Below, piece after piece: positions 1 to 8,191 of a DNA stretch of 39,509 bases (position 1 is its first letter; each line of letters begins with the position of its first letter). Source of the stretch: Streptomyces muensis (lineage in GTDB: Bacteria; Actinomycetota; Actinomycetes; Streptomycetales; Streptomycetaceae); assembly GCF_021474425.1 (NCBI RefSeq), contig NZ_JAKEIP010000055.1, positions 1 through 39,509 on the forward strand, given 5' to 3'. The notes beneath the pieces are model-generated. The model saw nothing but the letters and a program-made list of their open reading frames with translations, was not told the DNA's origin and did no database searches. A program made the translations under genes and the position numbers.

Positions 1-36
1 CCCACAGATCCCGCCCCCACACCAGGCACGCCACCC

Positions 37-1014
37 TCACCGGCCCAACAACCGCCGCAACCACCCCACATGCGCCCCCCGACACGCCTGCGAAACCGCC
101 GCCTGCGGAGCAAACCCGTCGAAGCCATGAAACCCACCGGGCCACACATGCAACTCGGCCACCCCACCCGCCTGCCAGATCCGAGAGGCATAGGCGACGA
201 CCTCGTCACGAAACGTCTCCGCCGACCCCACGTCCAGAAAGGCCGGGGGCAGCCCGGACAGATCCTCGGCCCGAGCCGGCGCGGCGTACGCCGGAACATC
301 GGGCCCACCACGCAGCTCACCCAGCAACGCCGTCCACCCCGTCTCGTTCGCCGTACGGTCCCACACCCCGAGCCCCGCCATCTGGTACGAGGACGGACTG
401 TCATTGCGGTCGTCCAGCATCGGACACATCAGCACCTGACCGATCAGCTGCGGACCACCGCGATCCCGGGCGAGCAGAGCCAACGCCGCCGACAGCCCGC
501 CGCCGGCGCTCGCCCCGGCGACGACGATCCGCTGCGGGTCGGCATCGAGCTCGGCCGCGTTCTTCGCCGTCCACTCCAGACCGGCGTACACGTCCTCGAT
601 CGGCGCCGGATGCGGATGCTCGGGCGCGAGCCGGTACTCCACGGACACCACGACCGCGTCCAGCTCCTTCGCCCAGGACAGGGCGGCGTCGACGCCGACC
701 CGGTTGTTGCCGATGATCATGCCGCCGCCGTGCACGTGGTAGATCACCGGCCGCGGCCCGGACTCCGCCGGGGCGGCCGGCCGGCAGATCAGCAGGGAGA
801 TCTCGGGCGCGCCCGCGGGCCCCGGCACCGTACGGTCCTCGACCTCGAAGAACCCCTCCAAGGTCAGATCCAGCTCGGCCAGCATCTGGATCCCCGCACC
901 CTGACGCACGTCGGCTATCTCGTCCATCGTGAGGCCGGGGGAGATCACGTCCTTGATGAGCTCCAGCGCGGCGGCGAGCTCGGGATCGAACGGGGGCGGC
1001 GGGGCCTGGGTCAT
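37..1014 (-). CDS. HSL-family alpha/beta hydrolase (esterase/lipase)
   Basis: Carboxylic-ester hydrolase of the hormone-sensitive-lipase type, 325 aa, with no signal peptide, so probably cytoplasmic. Visible are the oxyanion-hole motif HGGGM (about residues 95-99), the nucleophile elbow GASAGG with Ser169, and the C-terminal His296 in GGFHGFD. The acid is expected in the GSAETFRDE stretch (about 263-271), where the usual DPLRDE reads ETFRDE, so Glu266 may be the acid. The ATG is preceded by a good GGAGAA ribosome site. The gene diverges from the terC gene across an intergenic region with two large palindromes. Family assignment is firm; the substrate is unknown. Confidence 0.9.
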   Translation of the reverse strand: MTQAPPPPFDPELAAALELIKDVISPGLTMDEIADVRQGAGIQMLAELDLTLEGFFEVEDRTVPGPAGAPEISLLICRPAAPAESGPRPVIYHVHGGGMIIGNNRVGVDAALSWAKELDAVVVSVEYRLAPEHPHPAPIEDVYAGLEWTAKNAAELDADPQRIVVAGASAGGGLSAALALLARDRGGPQLIGQVLMCPMLDDRNDSPSSYQMAGLGVWDRTANETGWTALLGELRGGPDVPAYAAPARAEDLSGLPPAFLDVGSAETFRDEVVAYASRIWQAGGVAELHVWPGGFHGFDGFAPQAAVSQACRGAHVGWLRRLLGR

Positions 1015-1092
1015 GGGTTCTCCTCACACGGGGGCACAAGCGTGCCCGGCGGCTCTGCGGCCATGATCCGCGCACCGGCCCCGGCCGGAGGG

Positions 1093-1138
1093 CCGCCGTA
1101 CGGCGGAACCTGCCCGCCGTACGGCGGGTGGCAGGTTC
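1093..1138. promoter_or_regulatory. Paired perfect palindromes in a divergent intergenic region
   Basis: The 14-bp perfect palindrome CCGCCGTACGGCGG occurs twice (1093-1106 and 1114-1127), with centres 21 bp apart, two helical turns. The second copy is enclosed by 9-bp inverted arms GAACCTGCC (1106-1114) and GGCAGGTTC (1130-1138), so the region could also form a hairpin in RNA. It lies between the divergent esterase and terC genes. It may be a dimeric-repressor operator or a transcript structure; no cognate regulator is adjacent. Confidence 0.5.
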
Positions 1139-1249
1139 GTGACCTGGAGCTTGCCATGACATGACCCTTTGTTCACCCGCCGTGGGTGGAACGGACACCG
1201 GAACGGCGACAACGCTGTCAGGGCCCCATCTGCACCAGGAGTATCACCC

Positions 1250-2218
1250 GTGAACGTCTCCCTCTCCGTCTGGCTGCTGACCGTCGTCGCCCTGTGCGCA
1301 CTCGTCGCCGTCGACTTCTTCATCGGTCGCAAACCCCACGACGTCTCCCTCCGGGAGGCGGGGACGTGGACGATCGTCTGGGTCGTGCTGGCCTGTCTCT
1401 TCGGCGTCGGACTGTACTTCTACGGCGGCGGCGGGCCCACGGGCGAGTTCTTCGCCGGCTACATCACCGAGAAGTCGCTCAGCGTCGACAACCTCTTCGT
1501 CTTCGTCCTGATCATGGCGAAGTTCGCGGTGCCCTCGCAGTACCAGCAGCGGGTCCTGATGGTCGGCGTGATCGTGGCGCTGGTGCTGCGCGCCGGGTTC
1601 ATCGCGGCCGGTGCGGCGATCATCTCGGCGTTCTCCTGGGTGTTCTACCTCTTCGGCGCCTTCCTGATCTGGACCGCCTGGAAGCTGATCCAGGACGCCC
1701 GCAAGGGCGAGCACGAGGAGGAGTACCAGGAGAACAAGCTGCTGAAGATGGCGGAGGAACGCTTCGGCGTGGCCGACCGCTACCACGGCACCAAGCTGTT
1801 CATCACCGAGAACGGCAGGCGGATCATGACGCCGATGCTGGTCGTGATGCTCGCCATCGGCTCCACCGACGTGCTCTTCGCCCTCGACTCCATCCCCGCC
1901 ATCTACGGGCTGACCCAGGACCCGTACATCGTCTTCACGGCCAACGCCTTCGCCCTGATGGGCCTCAGGCAGCTCTACTTCCTCATCGGCGGCCTGCTGA
2001 AGAAGCTGGTCCACCTCAGCTACGGTCTGTCGGTCATCCTCGGCTTCATCGGCGTCAAACTCGTCCTCCACGCCCTGCACGAATCCGGCGTCCACGTCCC
2101 CGAGATCAGCATCCCCTTCTCCCTCGGCTTCATCGTCCTGGTCCTCGCGGTCACGACGGCGACGAGCCTGCGGGCTTCGCGGACGCGTGAGCCGGCGCAG
2201 GCGGAACGCGCGTCGTAG
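1250..2218 (+). CDS. TerC/Alx-family integral membrane protein
   Basis: Polytopic TerC-family membrane protein of 322 aa, a family linked to metal (Mn) export or homeostasis and tellurite resistance. At least seven hydrophobic segments are evident. The two family signatures are present: EKSLSVDNLFVF near the third helix and STDVLFALDSIPAI in the second half, each with conserved Asp residues in the membrane. The GTG at 1250 is chosen because a CCAGGAG ribosome site precedes it and the family N-terminus aligns there; an upstream in-frame TTG at 1169 would add an unlikely basic leader. A single gene, divergent from the esterase. Confidence 0.92.
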   Translation: MNVSLSVWLLTVVALCALVAVDFFIGRKPHDVSLREAGTWTIVWVVLACLFGVGLYFYGGGGPTGEFFAGYITEKSLSVDNLFVFVLIMAKFAVPSQYQQRVLMVGVIVALVLRAGFIAAGAAIISAFSWVFYLFGAFLIWTAWKLIQDARKGEHEEEYQENKLLKMAEERFGVADRYHGTKLFITENGRRIMTPMLVVMLAIGSTDVLFALDSIPAIYGLTQDPYIVFTANAFALMGLRQLYFLIGGLLKKLVHLSYGLSVILGFIGVKLVLHALHESGVHVPEISIPFSLGFIVLVLAVTTATSLRASRTREPAQAERAS

Positions 2219-2232
2219 CGGTGCCGCGCCCC

Positions 2233-2263
2233 TTGACTTGAAGAGCGCTCCAAGTCCTAGCGT
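2233..2263 (+). promoter_or_regulatory. MerR-type promoter with 19-bp spacer
   Basis: A -35 box TTGACT (2233-2238) and a -10-like box TAGCGT (2258-2263) are separated by 19 bp. The spacer carries the near-palindrome ACTTGAAGAGCGCTCCAAGT (2236-2255; 8 of 10 base pairs match). An over-long spacer filled by a dyad is the hallmark of promoters activated by MerR-family regulators through DNA distortion. It sits 48 bp upstream of the luciferase-like oxidoreductase start. No MerR gene lies in the window, so the regulator would act in trans. Confidence 0.65.
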
Positions 2264-2310
2264 CATCGACGTCGTTGAAGGGCCGGGCAAGACCAGAGCG
2301 GAGACAGGAC

Positions 2311-3192
2311 ATGCGGGTCGGCGTGCACATCAACCGGTTCGACCACCCCGGAGGGGGCCCCGCGCTCGGCGCCGAGCTCGCCGCCGCGGGTGCCGCGGCC
2401 GAGGCGGCCGGGGTGAGCTGGCTGTCGGTGATGGACCACTACTTCCAGATGGAGTTCAACGACCGGGCCGAGGACCCCATGCTGGAGGCCTACACCACCC
2501 TCGGCTACCTCGCCGCCCACACTTCCACGGTCCGCCTCGGCGCCCTGGTCACCGGTGTGACCTACCGCCACCCCGGTCTGCTCGCCAAGATCGCCACGTC
2601 GCTCGACGTGCTGTCCGGCGGGCGGGCCACCCTCGGGATCGGCGCGGCCTGGTACGACCGGGAGCACGAGGGGCTCGGTGTGCCGTTCCCGTCGGTCGCC
2701 GAGCGGTTCGAGCGGCTGGAGGAGACCCTGCGGATCTGCCACCGGATGTGGGACCCGAAGGCGAACGGCCCCTTCGAGGGCAAGCACTACCGGCTGGCCG
2801 AGACCCTGTGCGTGCCGGCGCCGATCAGTGCCCCGCACCCCGAGATCATGATCGGAGGCGGCGGGGAGAGGAAGACGCTCCGGCTGGTCGCGCGGTACGC
2901 CGACGCCTGCAACCTGTTCGCCACCTCGCCGGACGAGGTGCGCCACAAGCTCGACGTCCTGCGCGGCCACTGCGACACCGAGGCGCGTGACCACGACGCG
3001 ATCCGCAAAACGGTCGTGTACACGGGCGAGGCCGTCGGCACAGGTGACCTCGACGCCTTCACCCGGGACGTCACCGGCTACACCGGGCTCGGCATCGACA
3101 CGGTGATCCTCGGCCCGCGTACGGGCGAACCGGCGGCATTCATCGAGAACTTCGCGGCCCCGGCCGTGCGACGGCTGGCCGGGCTCGACTGA
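2311..3192 (+). CDS. Luciferase-like (LLM) F420-dependent oxidoreductase
   Basis: TIM-barrel LLM-class oxidoreductase of 293 aa, expected to use F420 or a flavin. The family pattern is clear: MRVGVHINRF strand 1, the SWLSVMDHYFQM segment, VRLGALVTGVTYRHPGLLAK, then GGRATLGIGAAWYDREHEGLGVPFP and the IMIGGGGERKTLRLVARYAD segment. ATG 2311 follows GGAGACAGGAC, so the longer reading from TTG 2275 is rejected. It is transcribed from the MerR-type promoter upstream, which suggests induction by a reactive or toxic small molecule. The substrate cannot be inferred. Confidence 0.88.
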   Translation: MRVGVHINRFDHPGGGPALGAELAAAGAAAEAAGVSWLSVMDHYFQMEFNDRAEDPMLEAYTTLGYLAAHTSTVRLGALVTGVTYRHPGLLAKIATSLDVLSGGRATLGIGAAWYDREHEGLGVPFPSVAERFERLEETLRICHRMWDPKANGPFEGKHYRLAETLCVPAPISAPHPEIMIGGGGERKTLRLVARYADACNLFATSPDEVRHKLDVLRGHCDTEARDHDAIRKTVVYTGEAVGTGDLDAFTRDVTGYTGLGIDTVILGPRTGEPAAFIENFAAPAVRRLAGLD

Positions 3193-3207
3193 TCCGGACG
3201 GTCCGGG

Positions 3208-3438
3208 TCACCGGCAGGGCGAGTTCGCCGCACGTCCCGCGGGCGTCGCGGACGGCCGGCTGCGCGAGACGACCCGCATCCCGCGGGCGTCCACGCTGCG
3301 GACCTGCAACGAACCACAGGCGCACCGCGTCCACACCGTGCTGCCCGCCGCGGTGCCGTGCCGGGACACCACCTGGTAGGGCTCGGCGCCGTCGGGCCAC
3401 CCGCAGTGCGGGCAGACGGTACCGGTCGTGCTGGTCAT
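3208..3438 (-). CDS. Small zinc-ribbon-like protein
   Basis: A 76-aa protein with two cysteine pairs, CPHCG at residues 9-13 and CACG about 25 residues later, the usual spacing for a zinc ribbon. The C-terminus is basic and Ser/Arg-rich. ATG 3438 is preceded by a strong GAGGAG ribosome site, which supports expression over longer in-frame starts. It diverges from the LysR gene and converges on the LLM gene with only 15 bp between stops. I recognise it as a conserved Streptomyces hypothetical but know no function; the zinc ligands suggest nucleic-acid or protein binding. Confidence 0.7.
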   Translation of the reverse strand: MTSTTGTVCPHCGWPDGAEPYQVVSRHGTAAGSTVWTRCACGSLQVRSVDARGMRVVSRSRPSATPAGRAANSPCR

Positions 3439-3571
3439 GGCTACTCCTCGTACGTCAGTGGCGGGTGATGCTCGTCGTGCCGGTCGACCGTCGCGACACC
3501 ACCAAGGGTGCGGTCCGCCTTCGTACACGTCCAGGTTGACTTTCCGGACGTCACCTTGAAGCGTGGACTTC

Positions 3572-4477
3572 ATGATTGATCTGCGCCGACTGCACGTACT
3601 GAGGGCCGTGGCGCACTACGGCACGGTCACCGCGGCCGCCCGCGCCCTGCACTTCACCCCGTCCGCCGCCTCCCAGCAGATCCGCCAGCTGGCCCGCGAC
3701 CTGGGCGTCGACCTGCTCGAACCGCAGGGCCGCGGGGTACGCCTGACCGCGGCCGCCGAGAGCCTGCTCGCGCACGCCGACGCCATCGCGGAGCGCTGGG
3801 AGGCCGCGGAGCTCGACCTGCGCGCCGAGTACAGCGCCGCCGCCGGACAGTTGCGCGTCAGCGGCTTCTCCATGGCCGTCTCGAGGCTGCTGGCGCCGAT
3901 GGCCGTACGGCTGCGGGAGCGCCATCCGCGGCTGACCGTACGGATCCAGGAGACGGGGGTGCCGGAGAGCTTCGACCAGCTCTTCGAGGGGGAGGCCGAC
4001 CTGGCCGTGGTCGAGGTCACCCCGCACAACCCGCCGCTGAGCGACGCGCGCTTCGACCAGCAGCCGCTGCTGGACGACCCCTACGACCTCGTCGTCCCCG
4101 ACGACCATCCGCTGGCCGGGCGCGAGCGCGTCGACCTCGCGGAGGCGGCGCGCGAGCACTGGATCGCGCCGGTGCCGGACAGTGCCTGCCGTCCGCATGT
4201 GATGTCGGCCTGCGGGGCGGCCGGGTTCACCCCCGACGTGATCCATCACGCCCTGGACTGGAACGTCACCGCCCACCTGGTCGCCCACCGGCTCGGCGTC
4301 GCCCTGGTCCCGAGGCTGGCCCAGCTGACGCCGCAGCTGCCGATCACGCGGGTGCGCTGCGCGGGCGACCCGCACCGCAAGATCCTGACCTGCACCCGTC
4401 GGGGCTGCCGGGAGCGCCCGGCGGTGGCGGCGGCGCTGCGCGAGCTGCGGGAGCTGGCGCCGACGGCGGTGGCCTGA
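3572..4477 (+). CDS. LysR-family transcriptional regulator
   Basis: A 301-aa LysR regulator: N-terminal winged HTH (residues 1-60, including TVTAAARALHFTPSAASQQI), linker helix, and periplasmic-binding-like effector domain. The C-terminus carries TRRGCRERPAVAAALREL, common in this clade. ATG 3572 (MIDLRRLHVL) fits the family; GTG 3563 would add three residues. No good ribosome site precedes it, so a leaderless or weakly translated mRNA is possible. It diverges from the zinc-ribbon gene, whose promoter lies in the shared 133-bp gap and is its most likely target. It converges on the FMN reductase through a strong terminator. Confidence 0.9.
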   Translation: MIDLRRLHVLRAVAHYGTVTAAARALHFTPSAASQQIRQLARDLGVDLLEPQGRGVRLTAAAESLLAHADAIAERWEAAELDLRAEYSAAAGQLRVSGFSMAVSRLLAPMAVRLRERHPRLTVRIQETGVPESFDQLFEGEADLAVVEVTPHNPPLSDARFDQQPLLDDPYDLVVPDDHPLAGRERVDLAEAAREHWIAPVPDSACRPHVMSACGAAGFTPDVIHHALDWNVTAHLVAHRLGVALVPRLAQLTPQLPITRVRCAGDPHRKILTCTRRGCRERPAVAAALRELRELAPTAVA

Positions 4478-4483
4478 CGCACG

Positions 4484-4518
4484 AGCAGGGGCCGGAGCGC
4501 TCGGCTCCGGCCCCTGCT
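4484..4518. terminator. Bidirectional hairpin terminator
   Basis: A perfect 15-bp stem (4484-4498 with 4504-4518) and a 5-nt loop GCTCG lie exactly between the convergent LysR and FMN reductase genes. There is no U-tract, usual in Streptomyces, but the strength and position make a two-way terminator the natural reading. Confidence 0.8.
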
Positions 4519-4534
4519 GAGGACTCGCGTCCGG

Positions 4535-5098
4535 TCAGGCCGCGACGGCCTGGCCCGCGTGTCCGTGCACCCGCGCGATGACCTCGGTCAGCTGGGCCGC
4601 GACCTCGGCGTCGTCGGCCGGGTGCGTCTCGGCGAAACGGGTCACGGAGCCGGGGATGGACAGCTTGACGTCCTCCAGCACCTTGCCGCCGGCGATGCCC
4701 ACGGCCTTGCGGGTCTCGTCCTGCGCCCACACACCGCCGTACTGGCCGAAGGCGGTGCCGACCACGGCGACCGGCTTGCCGCCGAAGGCGCCGGCGCCGA
4801 ACGGGCGGGACAGCCAGTCGATGGCGTTCTTCAGCACGGCCGGGATCGTGCCGTTGTACTCGGGGGAGAAGAGCAGGAACGCGTCGGCGGACTGCGCGGC
4901 CTCGCGCAGCTTGGCGGCGGTGGCCGGGACACCGCCCTCGACGTCGATGTCCTCGTTGTAGAAGGGGATCTCGGCCAGGCCCTCGAAGACCACGACCTCG
5001 GCGCCCTCGGGAGCGAGCTTGACGGCCGCCTCGGCCAGCTGACGGTTGTGCGAACCGGCGCGAAGGCTGCCGACGAGCGCGAGGATGCGAACAGACAT
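4535..5098 (-). CDS. NADPH-dependent FMN reductase (flavodoxin fold)
   Basis: A 187-aa flavodoxin-like NAD(P)H:FMN/quinone reductase. It shows the FMN phosphate loop GSLRAGSHNR near residue 9, the SPEYNGTIPAVLKNAIDWLSR flavin-binding segment, and a GTAFGQYGG loop. ATG 5098 follows a TTGGAG ribosome site; the longer in-frame version would run into the operator region. It diverges from a TetR gene with two near-identical palindromes between them, so induction by a TetR ligand such as a quinone or electrophile is likely. Confidence 0.9.
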   Translation of the reverse strand: MSVRILALVGSLRAGSHNRQLAEAAVKLAPEGAEVVVFEGLAEIPFYNEDIDVEGGVPATAAKLREAAQSADAFLLFSPEYNGTIPAVLKNAIDWLSRPFGAGAFGGKPVAVVGTAFGQYGGVWAQDETRKAVGIAGGKVLEDVKLSIPGSVTRFAETHPADDAEVAAQLTEVIARVHGHAGQAVAA

Positions 5099-5135
5099 GC
5101 GAACTCCAAGGGGCTGAAACACTGGCGTAATCATC

Positions 5136-5183
5136 CGGACCGGGGTCCGTTTAATTTCTAGCACCTTAACCGGACCGCGGTCC
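5136..5183. promoter_or_regulatory. Two TetR-type operators in divergent promoter region
   Basis: CGGACCGGGGTCCG (5136-5149; arms CGGACC/GGTCCG) and the perfect palindrome GGACCGCGGTCC (5172-5183) share the GGACC/GGTCC half-site, with centres 35 bp apart. They fill the gap between the reductase start (5098) and the TetR start (5215). The pattern fits a TetR dimer repressing both its own gene and the reductase. Confidence 0.7.
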
Positions 5184-5214
5184 AGTTTCATTCCCGATGC
5201 TTTACGCTGGCTTC

Positions 5215-5871
5215 ATGTCCGCCGTTCTGCCGCCCTTCCCACCGCCCCAGGAGCCCGTCGACAAGCCTCAGTTGCTGGAGGTCGGTTCCGCCGCCGACGA
5301 GCCCTGCCTGCGTGCCGACGCGGCCCGCAACCGGGCCCGGCTGCTGGAGGCCGCCGCCCGGCTGATCGCGGAGCACGGCGCGGCCGGGGTCACCATGGAG
5401 GCCGTGGCGGCGGAGGCCGGCGTGGGCAAGGGGACGGTGTTCCGCCGCTTCGGCGACCGCACCGGACTGCTGACGGCACTGCTGGACCACGGTGCGCGCA
5501 AGCTCCAGGCCGACTTCCTCGGCGGCCCGCCGCCCCTGGGTCCCGGAGCACCCCCGGTCGACCGGCTCCGCGCGTTCGGCGTGGCGGTCCTGTACCGCTC
5601 CGCCGAGCAGCTGGACCTCCAGCTGGCCGCCCAGCCGGACCCCACCCGCCGCTACGCCCACCCCTCGCACCGCGCGCTGCGCACCCACGTCACCGTGCTG
5701 CTGCGCCAGATCCTGCCGGACGCCGACTGCGAGCTCCTCGCCCAGCCGCTGCTGGCGTACCTCGACCCGGCCCTGATCAACCACCTGACCAGGCAGTGCG
5801 GCATGCCCATGGAGCGGCTGGAGAAGGGCTGGCTCGACCTGGTCGAGCGCGTGACCCGCACCGAGGTGTGA
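5215..5871 (+). CDS. TetR-family transcriptional regulator
   Basis: A 218-aa TetR regulator with the N-terminal HTH after a 30-residue leader (RNRARLLEAAARLIAEHG, then MEAVAAEAGVGKGTVFRRFG). The C-terminal ligand domain ends LEKGWLDLVERV. ATG 5215 (MSAVLPPF) is preferred over ATG 5197, which lies closer to the operator and has no better ribosome site. It is probably the repressor of the divergent FMN reductase and of itself through the GGACCGCGGTCC-type operators. Confidence 0.88.
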   Translation: MSAVLPPFPPPQEPVDKPQLLEVGSAADEPCLRADAARNRARLLEAAARLIAEHGAAGVTMEAVAAEAGVGKGTVFRRFGDRTGLLTALLDHGARKLQADFLGGPPPLGPGAPPVDRLRAFGVAVLYRSAEQLDLQLAAQPDPTRRYAHPSHRALRTHVTVLLRQILPDADCELLAQPLLAYLDPALINHLTRQCGMPMERLEKGWLDLVERVTRTEV

Positions 5872-5888
5872 GCGAGGGGAGACCCTGA

Positions 5889-5903
5889 GTGAGCCTCGCT
5901 CAC
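5889..5903. promoter_or_regulatory. Inverted repeat upstream of the lacI-pobA operon
   Basis: GTGAGC (5889-5894) and GCTCAC (5898-5903) are perfect arms around a 3-nt spacer, 26 bp upstream of the chosen LacI start. This is a plausible autoregulatory operator for the LacI-type protein, or part of the tail of the tetR transcript. Support is positional only. Confidence 0.4.
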
Positions 5904-5928
5904 AGGTTCTGCAAGGATGCCGTACGTC

Positions 5929-6963
5929 ATGGTGCAGATACCGAAAACGCCCGCGCCCGCTCTGCCCGCACAGCGCTCGGTACCCACGAGCGCCGATGTG
6001 GCCCGCCTGGCCGGCGTCTCGCGCGCGACCGTCTCCTACGTCCTCAACAACACCAGCGCCGTCCGGATCAGCGAGCCCACCCGCCGCCGCGTCCACGAGG
6101 CCGCGAAGGAACTCGGGTACGTCCCGCACGCCGCGGCCCGCAGCCTGCGCGCCGGACACAGCCGTATGGTCCTCATGCCCGTCCCGAGCTTCCCCGTCGG
6201 CCCGCTCTACAGCCGCTTCCTCAGTGACCTCCAGCTGGCGCTCGGCCGCCTCGACTACACCGTCGTACAGCACGGCAGCGTCGGCCTGCACGGCGACGAG
6301 GCCGCCCGCGCCTGGGCCGAGCTGCGCCCCGTCGCCGTCCTGGAGTCGGGCTCCGGCCTCGGCCCGAAGGGCGTGACGGTCCTCAAGCGCTCCGGCGCCC
6401 GGGCCGTGGTCTCGCTCGGCCCCGAGTCCGTCGAGGGCGCCCACGCCCTGCTGATGGACTACGAGGCCGTCGGGCACTGCGCGGGCCGCCATCTGTACGA
6501 CCGCGGCAGGCGCCGCATCGGCGTGGTGCTACCGCAGGAGCGCGGCCTGGAGGCCTTCTCCGCACCCCGCCTCGAAGGCGTGCGCCGCGCCCTGCACGGC
6601 ACCGACGCCACCCTGACCGAACTGCCGCTGGCCTACACCGAGGAGTCCGCCGCCCTCCTCGCCGCCCGCTGGCGCGACCTCGGCCTCGACGCCGTGTTCG
6701 CCTACAACGACGAGTACGCGATGCTGCTGATGCGCGCCCTGCAGGACGAGGGCGTCCGCGTCCCCGCCGACACGGCCGTCATCGGCGCCGACGACCTGAT
6801 GCTGGGGCGGCTGCTGCGGCCTAGGCTGAGCACCGTGCACATCGAGTTGCCGTCCGGCCGCGAGCTCGCGGAGCTGGTCGACCGCGCGGTGCAGAGCCCC
6901 GGCGCCGAACCCGAGACGCACAAGGTGCTGGGAGCGACGGTGGTGCACCGCGAATCCAGCTGA
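5929..6963 (+). CDS. LacI-family transcriptional regulator
   Basis: A 344-aa LacI regulator. The HTH and hinge are clear (TSADVARLAGVSRATVSYVL, then PTRRRVHEAAKELGY and PHAAARSLRAGHS), followed by a periplasmic-binding-like core with IGADDLMLGRLLRPRLSTV near the end. ATG 5929 (MVQIPKT) is preferred; ATG 5917 has AAGG directly against the start codon, which is unfavourable. Only 18 bp separate its stop from pobA, so it is probably co-transcribed with, and controls, the downstream aromatic genes. LacI control of pobA is unusual, since PobR- or IclR-type regulators are the familiar ones. Confidence 0.87.
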   Translation: MVQIPKTPAPALPAQRSVPTSADVARLAGVSRATVSYVLNNTSAVRISEPTRRRVHEAAKELGYVPHAAARSLRAGHSRMVLMPVPSFPVGPLYSRFLSDLQLALGRLDYTVVQHGSVGLHGDEAARAWAELRPVAVLESGSGLGPKGVTVLKRSGARAVVSLGPESVEGAHALLMDYEAVGHCAGRHLYDRGRRRIGVVLPQERGLEAFSAPRLEGVRRALHGTDATLTELPLAYTEESAALLAARWRDLGLDAVFAYNDEYAMLLMRALQDEGVRVPADTAVIGADDLMLGRLLRPRLSTVHIELPSGRELAELVDRAVQSPGAEPETHKVLGATVVHRESS

Positions 6964-6981
6964 ACCCAGGGGAGGCGGGAC

Positions 6982-8160
6982 ATGCGCACGACCGTCGGCA
7001 TCATCGGAGGCGGCCCCGCCGGACTTCTGCTCGCCCGCCTGCTGCACCGAGCCGGCATCGACTGCGTCGTCCTGGAGAGCCGCACGCGGGAGTACGTCGA
7101 ACGGCGCCAGCGGGCCGGGATGCTGGAGCAGGGCACGGTCGACGCGTTGCGCGAGGCCGGCGCCGCCGAACGGCTGACGGCCGAGGGCATGATCCACCAG
7201 GGCATCGAGCTGCGCTTCGACCGGGAACGCCACCACATCGACTTCCCGGGCCTGACCGGCGGCCGTACGGTGACGATCTACGCCCAGACCGAGATCGTGA
7301 AGGACCTCGTCGCGCTGCAACTCGCCGACGGGCCACCGCTGTTGTTCGAGGCGGAGGCGCTCGCCGTCGAGAAGCCGGAGAGCGCCACGCCCGTCGTCCG
7401 GTTCCTGCACGAGGGCCGGGAGCAGACGCTGACCTGCGCGTGGGTCGCCGGCTGCGACGGCTTCCACGGCATCTCCCGGGACGCCTTCCCGGCCGAGGTG
7501 AGCCGCTCGTACGGGCACGAGTATCCGTACTCCTGGCTCGGGGTCCTGGCCGAAGTGCCGCCGTCCTGCGACGAGTTGATCTACGCACGCGGTGAGGGCG
7601 GCTTCGCACTGCACAGCATGCGCTCGGCCACCGTCTCCCGGCTCTACCTCCAGGTCCCCGACCGCACCGACCCCGACGACTGGCCCGACGACCGCATCTG
7701 GGACGAACTCGCCGCCCGCTTCGCCATCGACGCCGACTGGACCCTGAACCGCGGCCCCATCACCGCCAAGTCCGTGACGACGATGCGCGGTTACGTCCAC
7801 GAACCGATGCGCCACGGACGGCTCCTGCTCGCCGGGGACGCCGCCCACATCGTCCCGCCGACGGGCGCGAAGGGCCTCAACCTCGCCGTGTCGGACGTAC
7901 GGGTCCTGGCTCGCGGCCTCGTCGAGCTGCACCGCACAGGGGACACGCAACTCCTCGACAGGTACTCGGAGTTGTGCCTTCAACGCGTGTGGCAGGCCAC
8001 CCGTTTCTCCGACGACATGACTAGGATGTTGCACACTCAACCAAATGAGGATGCGTTCGACGCCCGCATGCAGCTCGCACGTCTGCGCCGGATCACCGCA
8101 TCCCGTCACGCGGCCGCCGAACTGGCGGCGAACTACTCGGGACTCCCGCTTCCGCTGTGA
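6982..8160 (+). CDS. pobA: 4-hydroxybenzoate 3-monooxygenase
   Basis: Class A flavoprotein that hydroxylates 4-hydroxybenzoate to protocatechuate using NAD(P)H and O2; 392 aa, standard length. It shows the FAD dinucleotide fold GIIGGGPAG (residues 6-14), the family segment RQRAGMLEQGTV (about 43-54), and the second FAD motif GDAAHIVPPTGAKGLNLAVSD. ATG 6982 follows GGGGAGGCGGGAC. It sits between the LacI regulator (18 bp) and an aldehyde dehydrogenase (31 bp), an apparent operon feeding the beta-ketoadipate pathway. Ring-cleavage genes are not in this window. Confidence 0.95.
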   Translation: MRTTVGIIGGGPAGLLLARLLHRAGIDCVVLESRTREYVERRQRAGMLEQGTVDALREAGAAERLTAEGMIHQGIELRFDRERHHIDFPGLTGGRTVTIYAQTEIVKDLVALQLADGPPLLFEAEALAVEKPESATPVVRFLHEGREQTLTCAWVAGCDGFHGISRDAFPAEVSRSYGHEYPYSWLGVLAEVPPSCDELIYARGEGGFALHSMRSATVSRLYLQVPDRTDPDDWPDDRIWDELAARFAIDADWTLNRGPITAKSVTTMRGYVHEPMRHGRLLLAGDAAHIVPPTGAKGLNLAVSDVRVLARGLVELHRTGDTQLLDRYSELCLQRVWQATRFSDDMTRMLHTQPNEDAFDARMQLARLRRITASRHAAAELAANYSGLPLPL

Positions 8161-8191
8161 GTCCCGCCCGGTGATCGAACGGAGAGTCGCA

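Noticed and set aside
70..1164. Long plus-strand open frame opposite the esterase
   Set aside because: Arg/Pro/His-rich composition and no family pattern; a GC-skew shadow of the true gene.
3194..3206. CCGGACGGTCCGG palindrome as a terminator between the LLM and zinc-ribbon genes
   Set aside because: The centre is one base, so it cannot form a hairpin with a proper loop; it may be chance.
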